Part shown: one piece after another, positions 21,896 to 32,658 of the stretch
Layout: each line of letters opens with the position of its first letter
Position numbering within the stretch: position 1 is the first letter of the stretch
Source of the DNA: Lasiodiplodia sp. COLG20
Taxonomy: Eukaryota > Ascomycota > Dothideomycetes > Botryosphaeriales > Botryosphaeriaceae
DNA: 64,000 bases
Direction of reading: 5' to 3'
Assembly: GCA_009801085.1 (NCBI GenBank)
Contig: VNWV01000006.1
Location: 1,426,001-1,490,000 of the forward strand
Made by a program: the position numbers and the translations under genes
The notes under the pieces: generated by a model
What the model saw: only the letters and a program-made list of their open reading frames with translations
What the model was told of the DNA's origin: nothing
Database searches by the model: none

Positions 21896-24894
21896 TCACA
21901 GCGCCCTCACCCGCTTGAAGAACGGATTCTTCATCAACTCCTCGTTCCCCTTCACCAACTCCCTCATCTTTGCCACCTGCTCCTCCTTCCCCGTCAACCC
22001 TTCCTTCGCGCACTCTTCCTTCCACTTCAGCAGCACGTCCTTCAACATCCTGCTCCCCTCCTCGACGTCCGCCTTGCTCGCCTGGCCCAGCGCCTCCATG
22101 TCCTCGTGCTTGCCCGAGAAATCCTCGAGCTCGTCCGCCTTGCGTTTCGCCATGTTGACCACCTTCTGCGGGAAGCGCACCAGCTCCGCCACGTGGATGC
22201 CGAACGACTGATCGCACACGCCCGGCTCGACCTTGTACAGTAGCGTGACCTCTCTACGCTTTTCCGTCGGGGCAGCGTCGTCGTCGTCGGCGTCCGCCAT
22301 CGTCAAGTCCTGCTGACGCTCGCCAATGTGCGCGACCACGTGTAGGTTCTGCACCTGCGGGTACGTGTCAACGAGCGCGGTGAGCTCGTGGAAGTGCGTG
22401 GCGAAGGCCGCGAACGCGCCAATCTCGCGCACAATGTGCTCCGAGATGGCCCAAGCCAGGCCGAAACCGTCGTACGTGCTGGTGCCGCGACCCAGCTCGT
22501 CGATGATGATCAGGCTTTCGCGAGTTGCGCTCTTCAAAATGTTGGCCGTCTCGAGCATCTCCGCCATGAATGTCGACACGCCCTTGAGTGTGCTGTCGCT
22601 GGCGCCCACGCGCGCAAGGATGCTGTCAAAGATGCAAAGCTCGGCTTCGCTGCACGGCACAAAGCACCCGACCTGGGCGAGGAGAGCGATGACGCCAATT
22701 TGGCGGATGTACGTGGACTTACCACCCATATTGGGGCCGGTGATGATGAGAAATTCAGACTCTCCACGGACCAGAGACACATCGTTCGTGATGAAAGAAA
22801 TGTCGTCCTGCATTTCCATGCACGGGTGCCGTGCCTCTTTCAAGATCGTGTTGCCAGTTCCACGCTCGTGCATCTTGGGACGGACGTAGGCCGTGGGCGC
22901 GTGGACGGATACATGAGCAAAGCTAACGATAACGTCCAGATGAGCAATGATACCGGCAAGTCTCTCAAGCACCGGGCAGTACGAAGCTAGAGTACATTAG
23001 CATGGTCGTCGCGTTTCCTGAAGTCTATAGTTCTTACAGGCTACATTGACCACCTCATTGACAAGGCCCCGCTGTGTGCGGTTGTAATTCTCTGAGAGCT
23101 GGTCAAATTCTCTTCTCAGCTCTGCCAATTTGTCGGTGGTGAAGTAGACGCCGTTCTTTTGTGTCGAGCATTCCTTGTATTGCTTCTTGTTTCGGATGCA
23201 ACCGGCTTCCTACCACGTCGTTAGCAACCTGGTGATAGATCGCACACTGCCTACTCACATTGCGGGTCAGACGGAAACACCAGCCGTGAACCTTGTGATT
23301 CTCCAAGAAAAGCTTCTTGTCGGTATCCTGATCAAGGTCGTCGCCGACTCGCGTGTGCTCAACTTGCATAGTCTTTCTGATCTTCTCCAAGCGCTTGCTG
23401 ATGCTTCGAAGGTCATCGTCGAACTCGGGCTTGATGATGAACTCGTGGTTATCTAGCGCTTCCAGGTCGACGGTAGTCTCGACCATCTCCTGGAGTTTAG
23501 CCAAGCTATTGGAACATTCCTGGTGTATCATTAGCGCATGAATCTAAATGACTTTTGGAGATCCTACGTTCAACTTTGCAGTATATTCCGTATCCAAAGG
23601 ATCCTTATACTGCTCATCTATGACACCCTCGAGGGTTCCTAAGAAGCCTGGGAGGCGAATGGTCACTTGGTATGCGCGAACGACATCCTCGAGATTTGCC
23701 ATTTTACGCTGAAACTTCTTTGCCAGGCGGTAAAGGTCCGGGATCGACCGGAGATGTTCCTCTTGCATTGTTTGTCGCAGCTCAGTGTCCATCACGAAGG
23801 CTTCGACCAACTGCTGCCTGCGCTCGATTTCCTTGACGTCCATCAGAGGCTGCTTGAGCCACTGGGCAAGGAGTCGGCTACCCAGTGGTGTTTTGCAATG
23901 GTTCAGCAAACCATACAAGCTCATGGTCTTGGAGCCATCACGAGGACCTGGCATCAAGTTTAGCGCCTTCAATGCCGCAGCATCGAGCTTCATGAACTGT
24001 GCAAGATCGTGCTGGTAGAGCTGATACTGGCCAAAGTTGGTCTGATCGGACATGACTCCCAGGTACCGAATCAGGGCTGCAGCCGCACCCATGGCCAGCT
24101 TTAGGTCGGTCTGGGGTAGGGTACCTGCGGCGCGTTCATCACGTAGCAGCCGAGAGAGATCCTGATCAATATCCTTGGTGCCAAAGTCGACGGAGCTTCT
24201 CTCCGAAACAGCACAACCGCAGTTGTCGGCAATTGTCCTCAGCTTAGCCAGCTCGACGTCTTTCCTTGAACTGTCCGCTTGCACCAAGCATTCCCTCGCG
24301 CCGAGCTGGATGAGGAGAGATTCGAAGTTGGAGTAGAGGTCATTGTCGAGGAACTCGCTGACGCCAAGCTCACGCACGCTAGCATCAGCGAAGCAAACAC
24401 CGACGTGGCGTGCCTCAGATGCCTTGGCCGTGATCTTGACGGACAGGATTATGGGAGCGGAGTCGAGCTGGCCGCCGAGGTCCTCCTCGACGTCCTGCAA
24501 ATTTCCGGGCGAGGCCTGCTTGGTGACCTTCCAATTCGAACGTCCGGTGGATTCCCATATCTCAATGCGCTTGCTTAGACGGAACAGAGCTTCGCGGAGG
24601 AAGTTGCGGAAGACGGTGATGGAGAGGGTAACGGATTCGAGGCCGGGCTCACGGCCAAGCTGACGCAGGACGGACGTGGTTCTGTAGACCTGTTTGCGTA
24701 TTAGTATAGAGCTATCATCGTCGCATACAGCAGCGTACAGTGCGTGCAATGAAGACGGCATCGTCACCGTGGGCAGTGTAGAAATCGCCGCGGTCGAAAA
24801 TACGGACGGTATCGCCGGTTTTCGTGGGCAGGTTGCGGAAGAACCTGATGAAACCGCTCTCGTCTTCGACCTTGAGCTCGGGGCGGGAGGCCAT
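21896..24894 (-). CDS. MSH2: DNA mismatch repair ATPase MSH2
   Basis: MutS homologue that pairs with MSH6 or MSH3 to bind mismatches and loops. Five exons: 24894-24739, 24689-23568, 23519-23259, 23209-23038 and 22986-21896, with phases 0, 0, 0 and 1, giving 933 residues, the usual MSH2 size. Exon 1 encodes the N-terminal mismatch-binding domain ([17 protein letters not shown]). The middle exons hold the core/lever domain ([43 protein letters not shown]). The last exon holds the ATPase: Walker [10 protein letters not shown] at about 654-662, Walker [12 protein letters not shown] with D733/E734, and THFHEL. The C-terminal helix-turn-helix follows. Two ACGCGT boxes lie 111-129 bp upstream of the ATG. 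Very secure. Confidence 0.97.
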
Positions 24895-25355
24895 GTTGGT
24901 TGCCGGCGAGGACAGCGAAGGTGTTCTGCGGCGTCAATTGGAGAGCAGAGCAGTCGAGTCGATTGGCGCGGCGGCGACAGTGACACGGCCTACCGGGATA
25001 CGCGACGCGTGCCGCGGACGCGTCGACCCAGCATCAATGAGGTGGCACGTGCACCGTCAAAGCTCCTCCTCTGCCGTGCATCATCGACCCTTTCCCTTCC
25101 ATGCTTGAATGGGCAATCGGTTTGATAATTGTGTCTGATCACAATGTGCAACTACAAAGAGCAAAATAGATCCATCAGAAAAGGTAGTATTTTTGTACCT
25201 TCTGCATACGAGCAGCGATGCTGCATCAGAGTTGGCAGGAGGTAATTACCCAACAAGCCATCGTCAACCCTTGGGTGTGTCCAGCCTATTCAATCGCTCA
25301 GTGCCAAACATATCAACATATCAATGTTGCTGCTGCTTCCATTCAGCCTTGTCTT
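24895..25355. other. Intergenic between SDR 3' end and MSH2 start
   Basis: 461 bp carrying the MSH2 promoter with the ACGCGT pair. Nothing else recognised. Confidence 0.5.
25005..25023. promoter_or_regulatory. Pair of ACGCGT (MCB) boxes upstream of MSH2
   Basis: Two perfect ACGCGT hexamers at 25005-25010 and 25018-25023, 13 bp apart, 111-129 bp upstream of the MSH2 start. In budding and fission yeast this motif recruits MBF to G1/S genes, including repair genes; the same role here is inferred. Confidence 0.65.
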
Positions 25356-26568
25356 TCAAACATTTACGCCCTGCACGCCATCATCCGAGACAGCTAGAGC
25401 ACAACCTACAAACCACCGTTAGCACTTTCATCACCCCTGATCATTGCCGCAGAGCTCACCATTCAAGCTACCATCACGCACCACCCGCATAACCGCATCC
25501 ACATATACTTCGTACTTCTCCCCCTCATCCTCTTCCAACAGCACTCCATCAACCTTGACCTGCTTCCCCGCGCTGATCCCACTCTTGTTGATGCCATCAC
25601 TCTTCGACACCTCCCCTACCGCGACCAAATTGACCCTCACATCAGACCCCTCCAAGCCTGGCACGCCGTTTTTTACCGCGTCCCTTAAATCCTTGAATAC
25701 AGCTCGTAGCCCCGCTGCCGCCGCGCCGGATGCCAGCGCACCCGGCCTCAGCCCGTCCTGCTCAACGTACGCCCGCGGCGCCAAGAAGAGGAGATTTCTC
25801 TCCGAATTCACGTGCGTCGAACCGTCGCCTCCACCTCCATGACCCCCTGATTTCACGCCAGCAGCAATGGCAGCGGCGGGAGCAGAAGCAGCGGCCTTGA
25901 AATGATGGAAGGCCAGGTGTACGGAGTACAAGACGGCGGTGACGCTGAGGTCGACCGGGGCGGTTGGTGGAGGGCCTAAGGTAGGCGGGAAGCCCGGGAC
26001 GGAAGGGGGGTTGGCGAGCCAGTCGAACAGAGAGTCGGTAGGCGCAAAGGAGGGAGACAAGGCGGAAGAAAGGGTGTTGATGATCACGAGGGAGAGGGCC
26101 CCGGTTGGGGAGAAAGCGGAGGCGTGGGCGAAGGTTTCCGTTTGCGAGCGGAAGGAGGAAAGGGGGGTGTGGAGGTATTGAACACTGTTTACGGGTGGAG
26201 AAGATTGGCTCGTGTCGAGGAGGTAGGTTTGTACGAAGAGGTAATTTCGGAGGGCGATGTTGTGAGAAAGATGTGATGCTTACTGTTTGTTCTGATTGAC
26301 CAGGTCTAGCATCAAGCGCTGGCCTTCGTTTGCAACGCTATCAGCGATGGTAACGTACGCGCTATATGTTGCTTTAGACCCATTACATTTGTGCTTGAAT
26401 CTCGCTGTCGACTCACCCTGCAGTGGCCAGCGCAGTCACGACCGCTGCCCCCACTCCTGTTGCTCCACCCGTGACGAGCACGCCTTTTCCTTCGAGCGTT
26501 GGAACGGCGTCGGACGTCTCGAAATGAATCGTGCCGTTAGAATGGATTCCCTGCTCGTTTTCCGCCAT
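25356..26568 (-). CDS. Atypical short-chain dehydrogenase/reductase
   Basis: Rossmann-fold protein of the SDR superfamily, substrate unknown. Four exons: 26568-26417, 26361-26284, 26184-25460 and 25405-25356, with coherent phases, giving 334 residues. Exon 1 has the dinucleotide-binding TGGATGVG (residues about 34-41). The second strand AYVTIAD sits in exon 2. Exon 3 has LSLVIINTLSS and VRVNLVAVGEV, the positions of the usual NNAG and RVNxIxPG motifs. The final 50-nt exon gives NGCALAVSDDGV, a C-terminal pattern common in fungal SDRs, and stops at 25356. The catalytic Tyr-x-x-x-Lys is not visible: the expected helix reads ALASGAAAAGLRAVF. A Gly/His-rich insert (GGHGGGGDG) precedes it. The protein may be a non-catalytic or divergent SDR. 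Confidence 0.75.
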
Positions 26569-27401
26569 GGTAAGTTATCGGCCTTTTCACGCGGCCGTCG
26601 CGGATTCCCGCTGCTGAGTGTATGCGGACAAGATACGGATGTGATCGGCCATCGCTTGTCTGACGATGGGGAAGTAAATAGTCTCAGGCGCGTGGTATTT
26701 CAATTTCCGCAGGCGTCGGCGTGGATCCCCAAGGCTTAGCGTGCCCGGCGCCGGCCGCTGTGGCTGACCATTCGGCGCCGCGGGCTTCGTCTGGGGACTT
26801 TAGCTCCCCGAAAAGCAAATACGTACATCGCACAGATAGACAGCAATTAAAAAAGCAATTTGAGAGGTGTACCGTCAGTAGGTTTCAAGTTGTACTGCAC
26901 TGTGCAAGGCGGGGGCTGACGAATTTGCAAGCAGCCACTCGCATCGATTCTGTGCGACCAGACGACCGCAAGGCCAGCCGGGATCAGGCGTTTCAGCCCG
27001 CCGCTCTCCCGGTCCTACGTCATCGGAAAACGCGGCGCGACCCCTACCGGGCAGTAATCGATAAGGCAACGCGCGCGCGAAAACTGGGATGACAGCTGCA
27101 GCAGAGCAAGGGCATGACAGGCACAGGCGCTGCAGTCAGGGCGACGTCAGCCCGTAGCGTGCGGGCGCGGATTTCTGCTTCTTGAACTTTCCGCCAGCCT
27201 GGTGAGACGTCTCATCTCCCCCTCACTCACCGCACAGCTTAGCTGTTCGCGTCTCCGTCGCAACACCACGTTTGCTGGCTTACGCAAGCCATTGTCTGCT
27301 CCTCGAGAGCTCGTAACTATAAGCTACAAGCTTGCCCACAACTGAACCTTTCAGATCTCCAGACCTCTCCGCGCCAACGACACCAACCGACCGTCGCAAA
27401 C
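26569..27401. other. Divergent promoter region, no gene seen
   Basis: 833 bp between the SDR (-) and the DLH-like gene (+). Short frames only. The right 100 bp has the C-rich leader typical of the start at 27402. Confidence 0.5.
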
Positions 27402-28648
27402 ATGAACGGAACGACGACCGCTGGCTTCCTCTCCTTCAACAAGAAGCCGCCGCAGCTCCACGTCTGCGGCGAGGACGGCGAGTTCGACCCGGCAACTCTG
27501 CGCTTCTTCCGCGACGAGGGTTTCGACGTAACTTACCACTCGGTGTCCGCTGCCTTCGCCTCTGAGATCGCCGCCGTCCCCGACTCGCTCCAGCTGGGCG
27601 AATACTACGCCATCGTTGCCTTTGGTACCGCTGCCACCGTCTGCCTGCAGCTGGCTCAAAAACCCATGCCGCGCCTGTGCGCCATGGTCGTCTACTACCC
27701 GGACGTCCTGCCGTCGCCCAACTTCAAATACCCCACCCAGCTGCCTCTCATCATGCACCTCTCCGGCACCCAATCACTCAGCGGCACCACCATGAAGACC
27801 TATTGGTATCGTGGCACCGAGGCTGGGTTTGCCGAGATGGACCTGGCCGAGTACGAGCCCGTCGCGGCAGGGCTGGCGTGGAGCAGGACGCTGGGAGCCG
27901 TGCGGAAGGGGTTTAAGATCAACGTAGATTTGGAGAGCGTGTGGGAGGAGCACCTTCAGTGTAAGCGGCCTTTGCTTTCTTTACATCTAGATCAATTGCT
28001 GGGGGTCATGGTGCTACGGGGAACTAGGGCCCCGTTGAAGCAGCTTGCACATGCGCATTCAGTACCAATTGCATTCGTAGTCTTTTTCATTTCAGTAGGC
28101 GGATGGGCTGATGAATTCTCTCTCGCGCGCTTGCAGACAAGTTCCAGGAAAAGAACGCGGCGAAGACCATGAGCACAATGGTCCCGCAGCCTTATGTCAA
28201 CCACGTCCCGACCGCTACCGGCGGCATTGGCCGCGGCGACTTGATGCGCTTCTACCGCGACTTCTTCCTCCCCAACATCCCGCCTTCGATGAACATTCGC
28301 CTCATCTCACGCACCGCCGGCGTCGACCGCGTCGTCGACGAGATGGTCGTCTCCTTCCGGCACACGAAAGAGATGCCGTGGATCCTACCAGACGTGCCAC
28401 CCACCAATAAGGCCGTGCAGGTCGCCATGGTCAGCGTCGTGTGTATCCGCGGCGGGAAGCTTGTGCACGAAAAGGTATACTGGGACCAGGCGAGCGTCCT
28501 GGTCCAGATCGGCTTGTTGGACCCGAACGTCGTTCCCAAAAACATGAAACAGAAGGGATTGGAGCAACTGCCAATCATCGACGACAATGCCAAGAAGGTG
28601 TTGGATGAGGAGGACATACCCAGCAACGAACTGCTTGACAAGTGGTGA
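27402..28648 (+). CDS. Dienelactone hydrolase-like / NTF2 (SnoaL)-like fusion protein
   Basis: Two-domain protein of 356 residues, role unknown. Exon 1 (27402-27960) and exon 2 (28137-28648) join in phase 1 (HLQ/YKFQEK) across a 176-nt intron, long for this window. The N-terminal domain has the layout of an alpha/beta dienelactone hydrolase (HVCGEDGEFD, then AIVAFGTAATVCLQLA, CAMVVYYPDVLP, PLIMHLSG), but the expected GxCxGG nucleophile segment reads AFGTAA. The C-terminal domain is NTF2/SnoaL-like (MRFYRDFFLPNIPPSMNIRLI, VDRVVDEMVVSF, VVCIRGGKLVHEKVYWDQASVLVQIGLL). Such fusions occur widely in filamentous fungi without a defined function. It is convergent with RMT2, with 103 bp between stops. 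Confidence 0.85.
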
Positions 28649-28751
28649 TCATAGAGAGACAAAGCAGCAGCAGCAATTTTGGTTAAGGGAAGGTTTCATC
28701 TTCTGGAAGTGCAGACCGCCTGCGCCGGAATGATTGGAGAGTAGTCACAGT

Positions 28752-30148
28752 TCAACCGATGAACTTACAGGTGGGAAGTCTGTAGGTGTCGAGCACCCAG
28801 TACTTCCGCCTGACGCCCTCCCACTCGCCGTTCGCGTCGAGGTCGGGGATGGGAATCTCCTCCCACTCCGTGTCGAAGCCGGCTTCGAAAAGGTCCATCT
28901 CAACAACCTACAAGGGGATGACATGATTAGATGATTACGGATATAGGTAATGGCAGTGTATGTAGTTAATCCGCTTACCTTCGTGTAGACGTCGTAGCAG
29001 ATCTTCCTGTCCGCACCAAGACCGTTGAAGAAGCCGAACCTGCCTTCTGAGTCCAGCAGTCCGATGACGTACTCGCTGAAGAATTCGCGGAGCGCCTTGT
29101 AGTCCTCCGCAAAGGTGTCGAAGTAAATGGCGTCGAAAGTGATGTTCTGGGCAACGAGGTCCTCAACGACGTCCTGCCACTTGCCCTCGTGCACGGAGAC
29201 ACCCTTCTTCTCCGTCCAACCCTCCTCCTTCATACGCTTCACTACGGCAGGGTGTGCCTCGATGATATGGTGCTCCGCCGGCTTCTTTTCCTGGATGATC
29301 CTGTCGATAATGCCCATACCGTGGCCGACATTGAGCACCCGCAGGCCTTCCTTCGGCAGCAGCAGATCCGCGCTGCGCTGCATGATCGAGGTCTCCCACG
29401 CCATCATCACGCCGTTCTTGTCCGCGTCGAGCAACCGGTCTCCCTCAAAAGTGAGTTGCGATGCTAGGTATTCGGCGCTCTTGACGTCCGGATTCGCCGG
29501 GCCACCCTCCTCGCCAGCCTCCTTCTTGCCCTCGACAGCCTCGACCACCACGCCCGACGCGTTCAGATCCTCGCTCTTGCCGCTCTCCTCCTGAACGACC
29601 TCGTATCCCTCCATCTCCTCGCCCTCCACCACCTGTATTTCCTCACCATCGCCTTCATCCTCGTCCTCGCCGTCCGACTCTCCGTTGTCGCCGAGGATCT
29701 GGTACTCGTCCAGCCGGCTCAGCAGCAGCTCCGCGCGCACGCCGGCGTCGACGAACAGCCCATAGATGTCCTTCAAGCCCAGGCGCGCCGCGATGCAGCC
29801 GGGCGTCTCGCCATTGTTGTCCAAGTCGTTCCAGATGGCGCCGTTGGCCATGAGCAGCTTGATTGCCTTGGTTGCCTTCTCGAGGTCTTCCTCGCTGGGC
29901 TGCGGCTTCGTCTCTGCCGCATGGCCGTTGGTCTGCTGCTGGTCGCCGTCCTGTGGTTTCTCTTCTTCAGGCTCGGGCTCGAAGGCGGCGACGGCGGCGT
30001 GCAGAGGCGTGTAGCCCGTGTCCTCGTCTTGCACGTTGGCGGACGTGTTGCGCAGCAGGTTGCGCAGCGCGGCGACGTCGTGGTTGGTCGCGGCGAGGAG
30101 GAGCGAGTGCGTGGAGAGATCGGTGTCGATTTCTATACCCTCCATCAT
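28752..30148 (-). CDS. RMT2: Type IV protein arginine N-methyltransferase 2
   Basis: SAM-dependent enzyme that makes delta-N-monomethylarginine; in budding yeast it acts on ribosomal protein Rpl12. Exon 1 (30148-28979) and exon 2 (28907-28752) join in phase 0 (DVYTK/VVEMDLFEAGFD), giving 441 residues. The N-terminus carries ankyrin-like repeats (TPLHAAVAAF, ETPGCIAARLGL). A long acidic linker (about residues 150-220) is rich in Glu/Asp and longer than in yeast. The methyltransferase core has LNVGHGMGIIDRII (SAM loop), HHIIEAHPAVV, FDAIYFDTF and GRFGFFNGLGADR. The start has two consecutive ATGs. The C-terminus LPTCKFIG is read through a GTAAG; an extra intron there is possible. Confidence 0.93.
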
Positions 30149-31197
30149 CGTGGCTGCTTTTCCCCTTGCTTTATCGAAGAATCAAGGGAGGGAATTGGGT
30201 TATTATCAGGTGGGTTTCTGCTGGATGTCAGAAGGAAAGGACGGAAGGGATGCCGACCAGAAATTCTTGACCAGTGCGGGGAAACGTCGGTGGGATCGGC
30301 GTTTAGTTTTCGGGTGCGTGCGATGGTGCATGGGATTGGAGTTTATTGCGACCACACAGCGACACGAGACGTACCCGGCGATCTGGTGGGCTATGAACCA
30401 TTGCTTGAACTCTTGCCAATCTTGGGTTTCCCAAATTTTCGTAATCTTTCTCCAACCTCCTATTCTAAGTTACAAAGTTTACATTTTCCTATTACGCTCG
30501 TCAATTCTTACGGCGCGTACGTCTCACTTCGCAACGTTGTCCTCTACGTAAGAGCTTGAGAGATGGCTCTTGAAGGAGATATGATTCTTTTTTTTTTTTT
30601 CGGCTGCCGCGTAAAATAACGGCCGAAGATCAAGTTTGGAATATGAATTTGACTGACTAAGGCTATAAATGATGTAGGCTACTGCATGACAAGCATTAAG
30701 ACCGTGTTGCTGCCAACTCGCAGATTTTTGTGGCATCACGGCTGTTGGGCGTCAGTTTAGCGGGATGCGCTACAAAAATAACCTATGAAAGACAAGAAGG
30801 AATCATTTATTTCATCCATTGAGCTGTAGATCCCAGAATCAAAATCAAAAGATAAATGGTGTTGCACCTGTCTACGATTGGTGACAGTAGTCTCTTCTGA
30901 ATCGCTCACGCACAGATAATAGCGGACCGCACGTAGCCCGGTTCCTCAGAACATTTACTAGAATCAGAATGGGCTAGGTGAGCTAAAGGCAGACTATGAA
31001 TCACTGTGGATATCGTGCTGTTGACAGCGGTCAGTGCACCCGTCGCAACCACCCGCTGGGACTGCCCATTATCGCCACCCACCCTCACTTCGCTTTCCTC
31101 CTGCTACCACCCGACAAGCGCTCTTTACGCCATTTCCTCCAAAAAGCATCCTGGTACTCAAAACCTTCCTCGTGCATTCACCACAAGCTTCCACAAT
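30149..31197. other. Intergenic, 1 kb, no gene seen
   Basis: It contains the RMT2 promoter side, a poly-T run of about 14 bases near 30588-30601 and no credible open frame. Confidence 0.5.
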
Positions 31198-31715
31198 ATG
31201 GCCAACACGGATGATGCCAACAAGAACACCGTCCCAACGACCAGCAAACGCCCCTCGTGGCCAACACACCTGCACTTCGTAATGCGCAACGTGTGCTCAA
31301 ACAAAAGGCCGAGCTCAGTTTCCACCTCGCCAAAATCGAGCCCGTCCTGACCAAGAGCGTTCAAAACCGGAAGCAACTCGTTCAACAAATAGCAGCCGGT
31401 CTGGCGAGGATGAATGCGGCGATGGGCGGCAACTTCAGAAAGCGGTCTTTGGAATATGCCTTCGCCACGTTGCACAGCGAAGGTCAGAGGATGATGATGG
31501 CGGGAATCTGCGAAGGAGTATGGAAGGAAGACAGCGACTTGCTGGCGTCGCTCGAAGAATTCGAGGCAGAGAAGGACAAGGCTCAGAAGCAGTGGGAAAT
31601 GGCGAGGAAGAAACTGCGCATCTTGAGGGTTCGGAAAAAGTATGCGATCAGATGCGTAGAAGTTCTGAAGGCTTACCTGGAAGAGGTCAGAGAGAAACAA
31701 CAGGGAACGATCTGA
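31198..31715 (+). CDS. Small coiled-coil protein, gene model uncertain
   Basis: I do not recognise a family. From 31257 to 31715 one frame encodes a charged helical protein of about 150 residues (VLKQKAELSFHLAKIEPVLT, EEFEAEKDKAQKQWEMARKK, AIRCVEVLKAYLEEVREKQQ), suggesting a coiled coil. This frame has no ATG near its start; it opens with GTG. The best ATG, 31198, lies in another frame (MANTDDANKNTVPTTSK). A 62-nt intron, 31279-31340, with donor GTAATG and acceptor TCGAG, would join the two in phase 0, but its acceptor is weak and it removes 20 helical codons. Alternatives are a frameshift or an undetected 5' exon. Confidence 0.5.
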
Positions 31716-32658
31716 GAGCCTGTGTCTGTCATAAGGGGAGTACAAATGCGTTGCAGGATTTTGGGAGGACATGCAAATGCAACATAGAACAGCGGCATAC
31801 TGACATCCGCACCTTTAGACCGTTCGGCGCGGGTTGACCCCAAGCTATGTGTTCGAAAAAATCGTGGCCTAAGATTGCCATCCAGCACTTTTTATGGGCT
31901 CAACATGACCAAGAACCGTTGCTTACTTCTTGGTCAGCATTACCAAAACTCTCTTATGCATGATTAATTTCGTTGCTGAGATATTCACGGGTAGCTGGAG
32001 CTGTGTTAATGCGTACAAAATCCACTCATATTCTTTAAAACCGTGAGTGGCATTGCTAATGCTGACACATATTGCACAATTATCATCTGAAGCTACTTGA
32101 TACCAAGACCGGTCATGTAAGAAAGGCCATCTATCTCATGAGTATAACAGCGAGCTGGAGTACCATATATCATACGTGGTTGGATTGGAACAAAGCGACA
32201 TGATCCCGTGTTATATTGGGTTGTCCGACGTCGTTGAGTTGGGGACAGCAGAAACACGGTAACAACAAAGGCATTGTTCAATATTTAGAGAGGCTCTGAG
32301 CATTAGACGTGATTAGAGCGAGATTGCGGTAGTCTACCAATACTTTCATTCGCTTCAAGATTTACAATAATGCTACAATGTGCTACAAAATTTTTTGAGC
32401 AACTGCGGTAGCTTATTTGCTATCATTCATTGCCATTGATCGACAAGACATACAATTACAATTATAATAAACTTCCCTACGTCGCTTGGGTGATTTTTTT
32501 CGGGGAGGTATCAAAGAAGTGTCAAAACAGTGCCATTCAGACCCGATCAATCCAAAAGCACCGCATCCCGCAACCCTTTCCCATCTTGCAAAACTTCTGC
32601 TTGCATGGGTTCAGACGCAGCCCGTTAATACATTTTGGAATCCTCACGGGTTGTCGAA
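31716..32658. other. Intergenic, AT-rich, no gene seen
   Basis: The interval is AT-rich with several stops in all frames. It lies between the coiled-coil gene (+) and the 3' end of the TBC gene (-). No element or RNA gene recognised. Confidence 0.5.
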
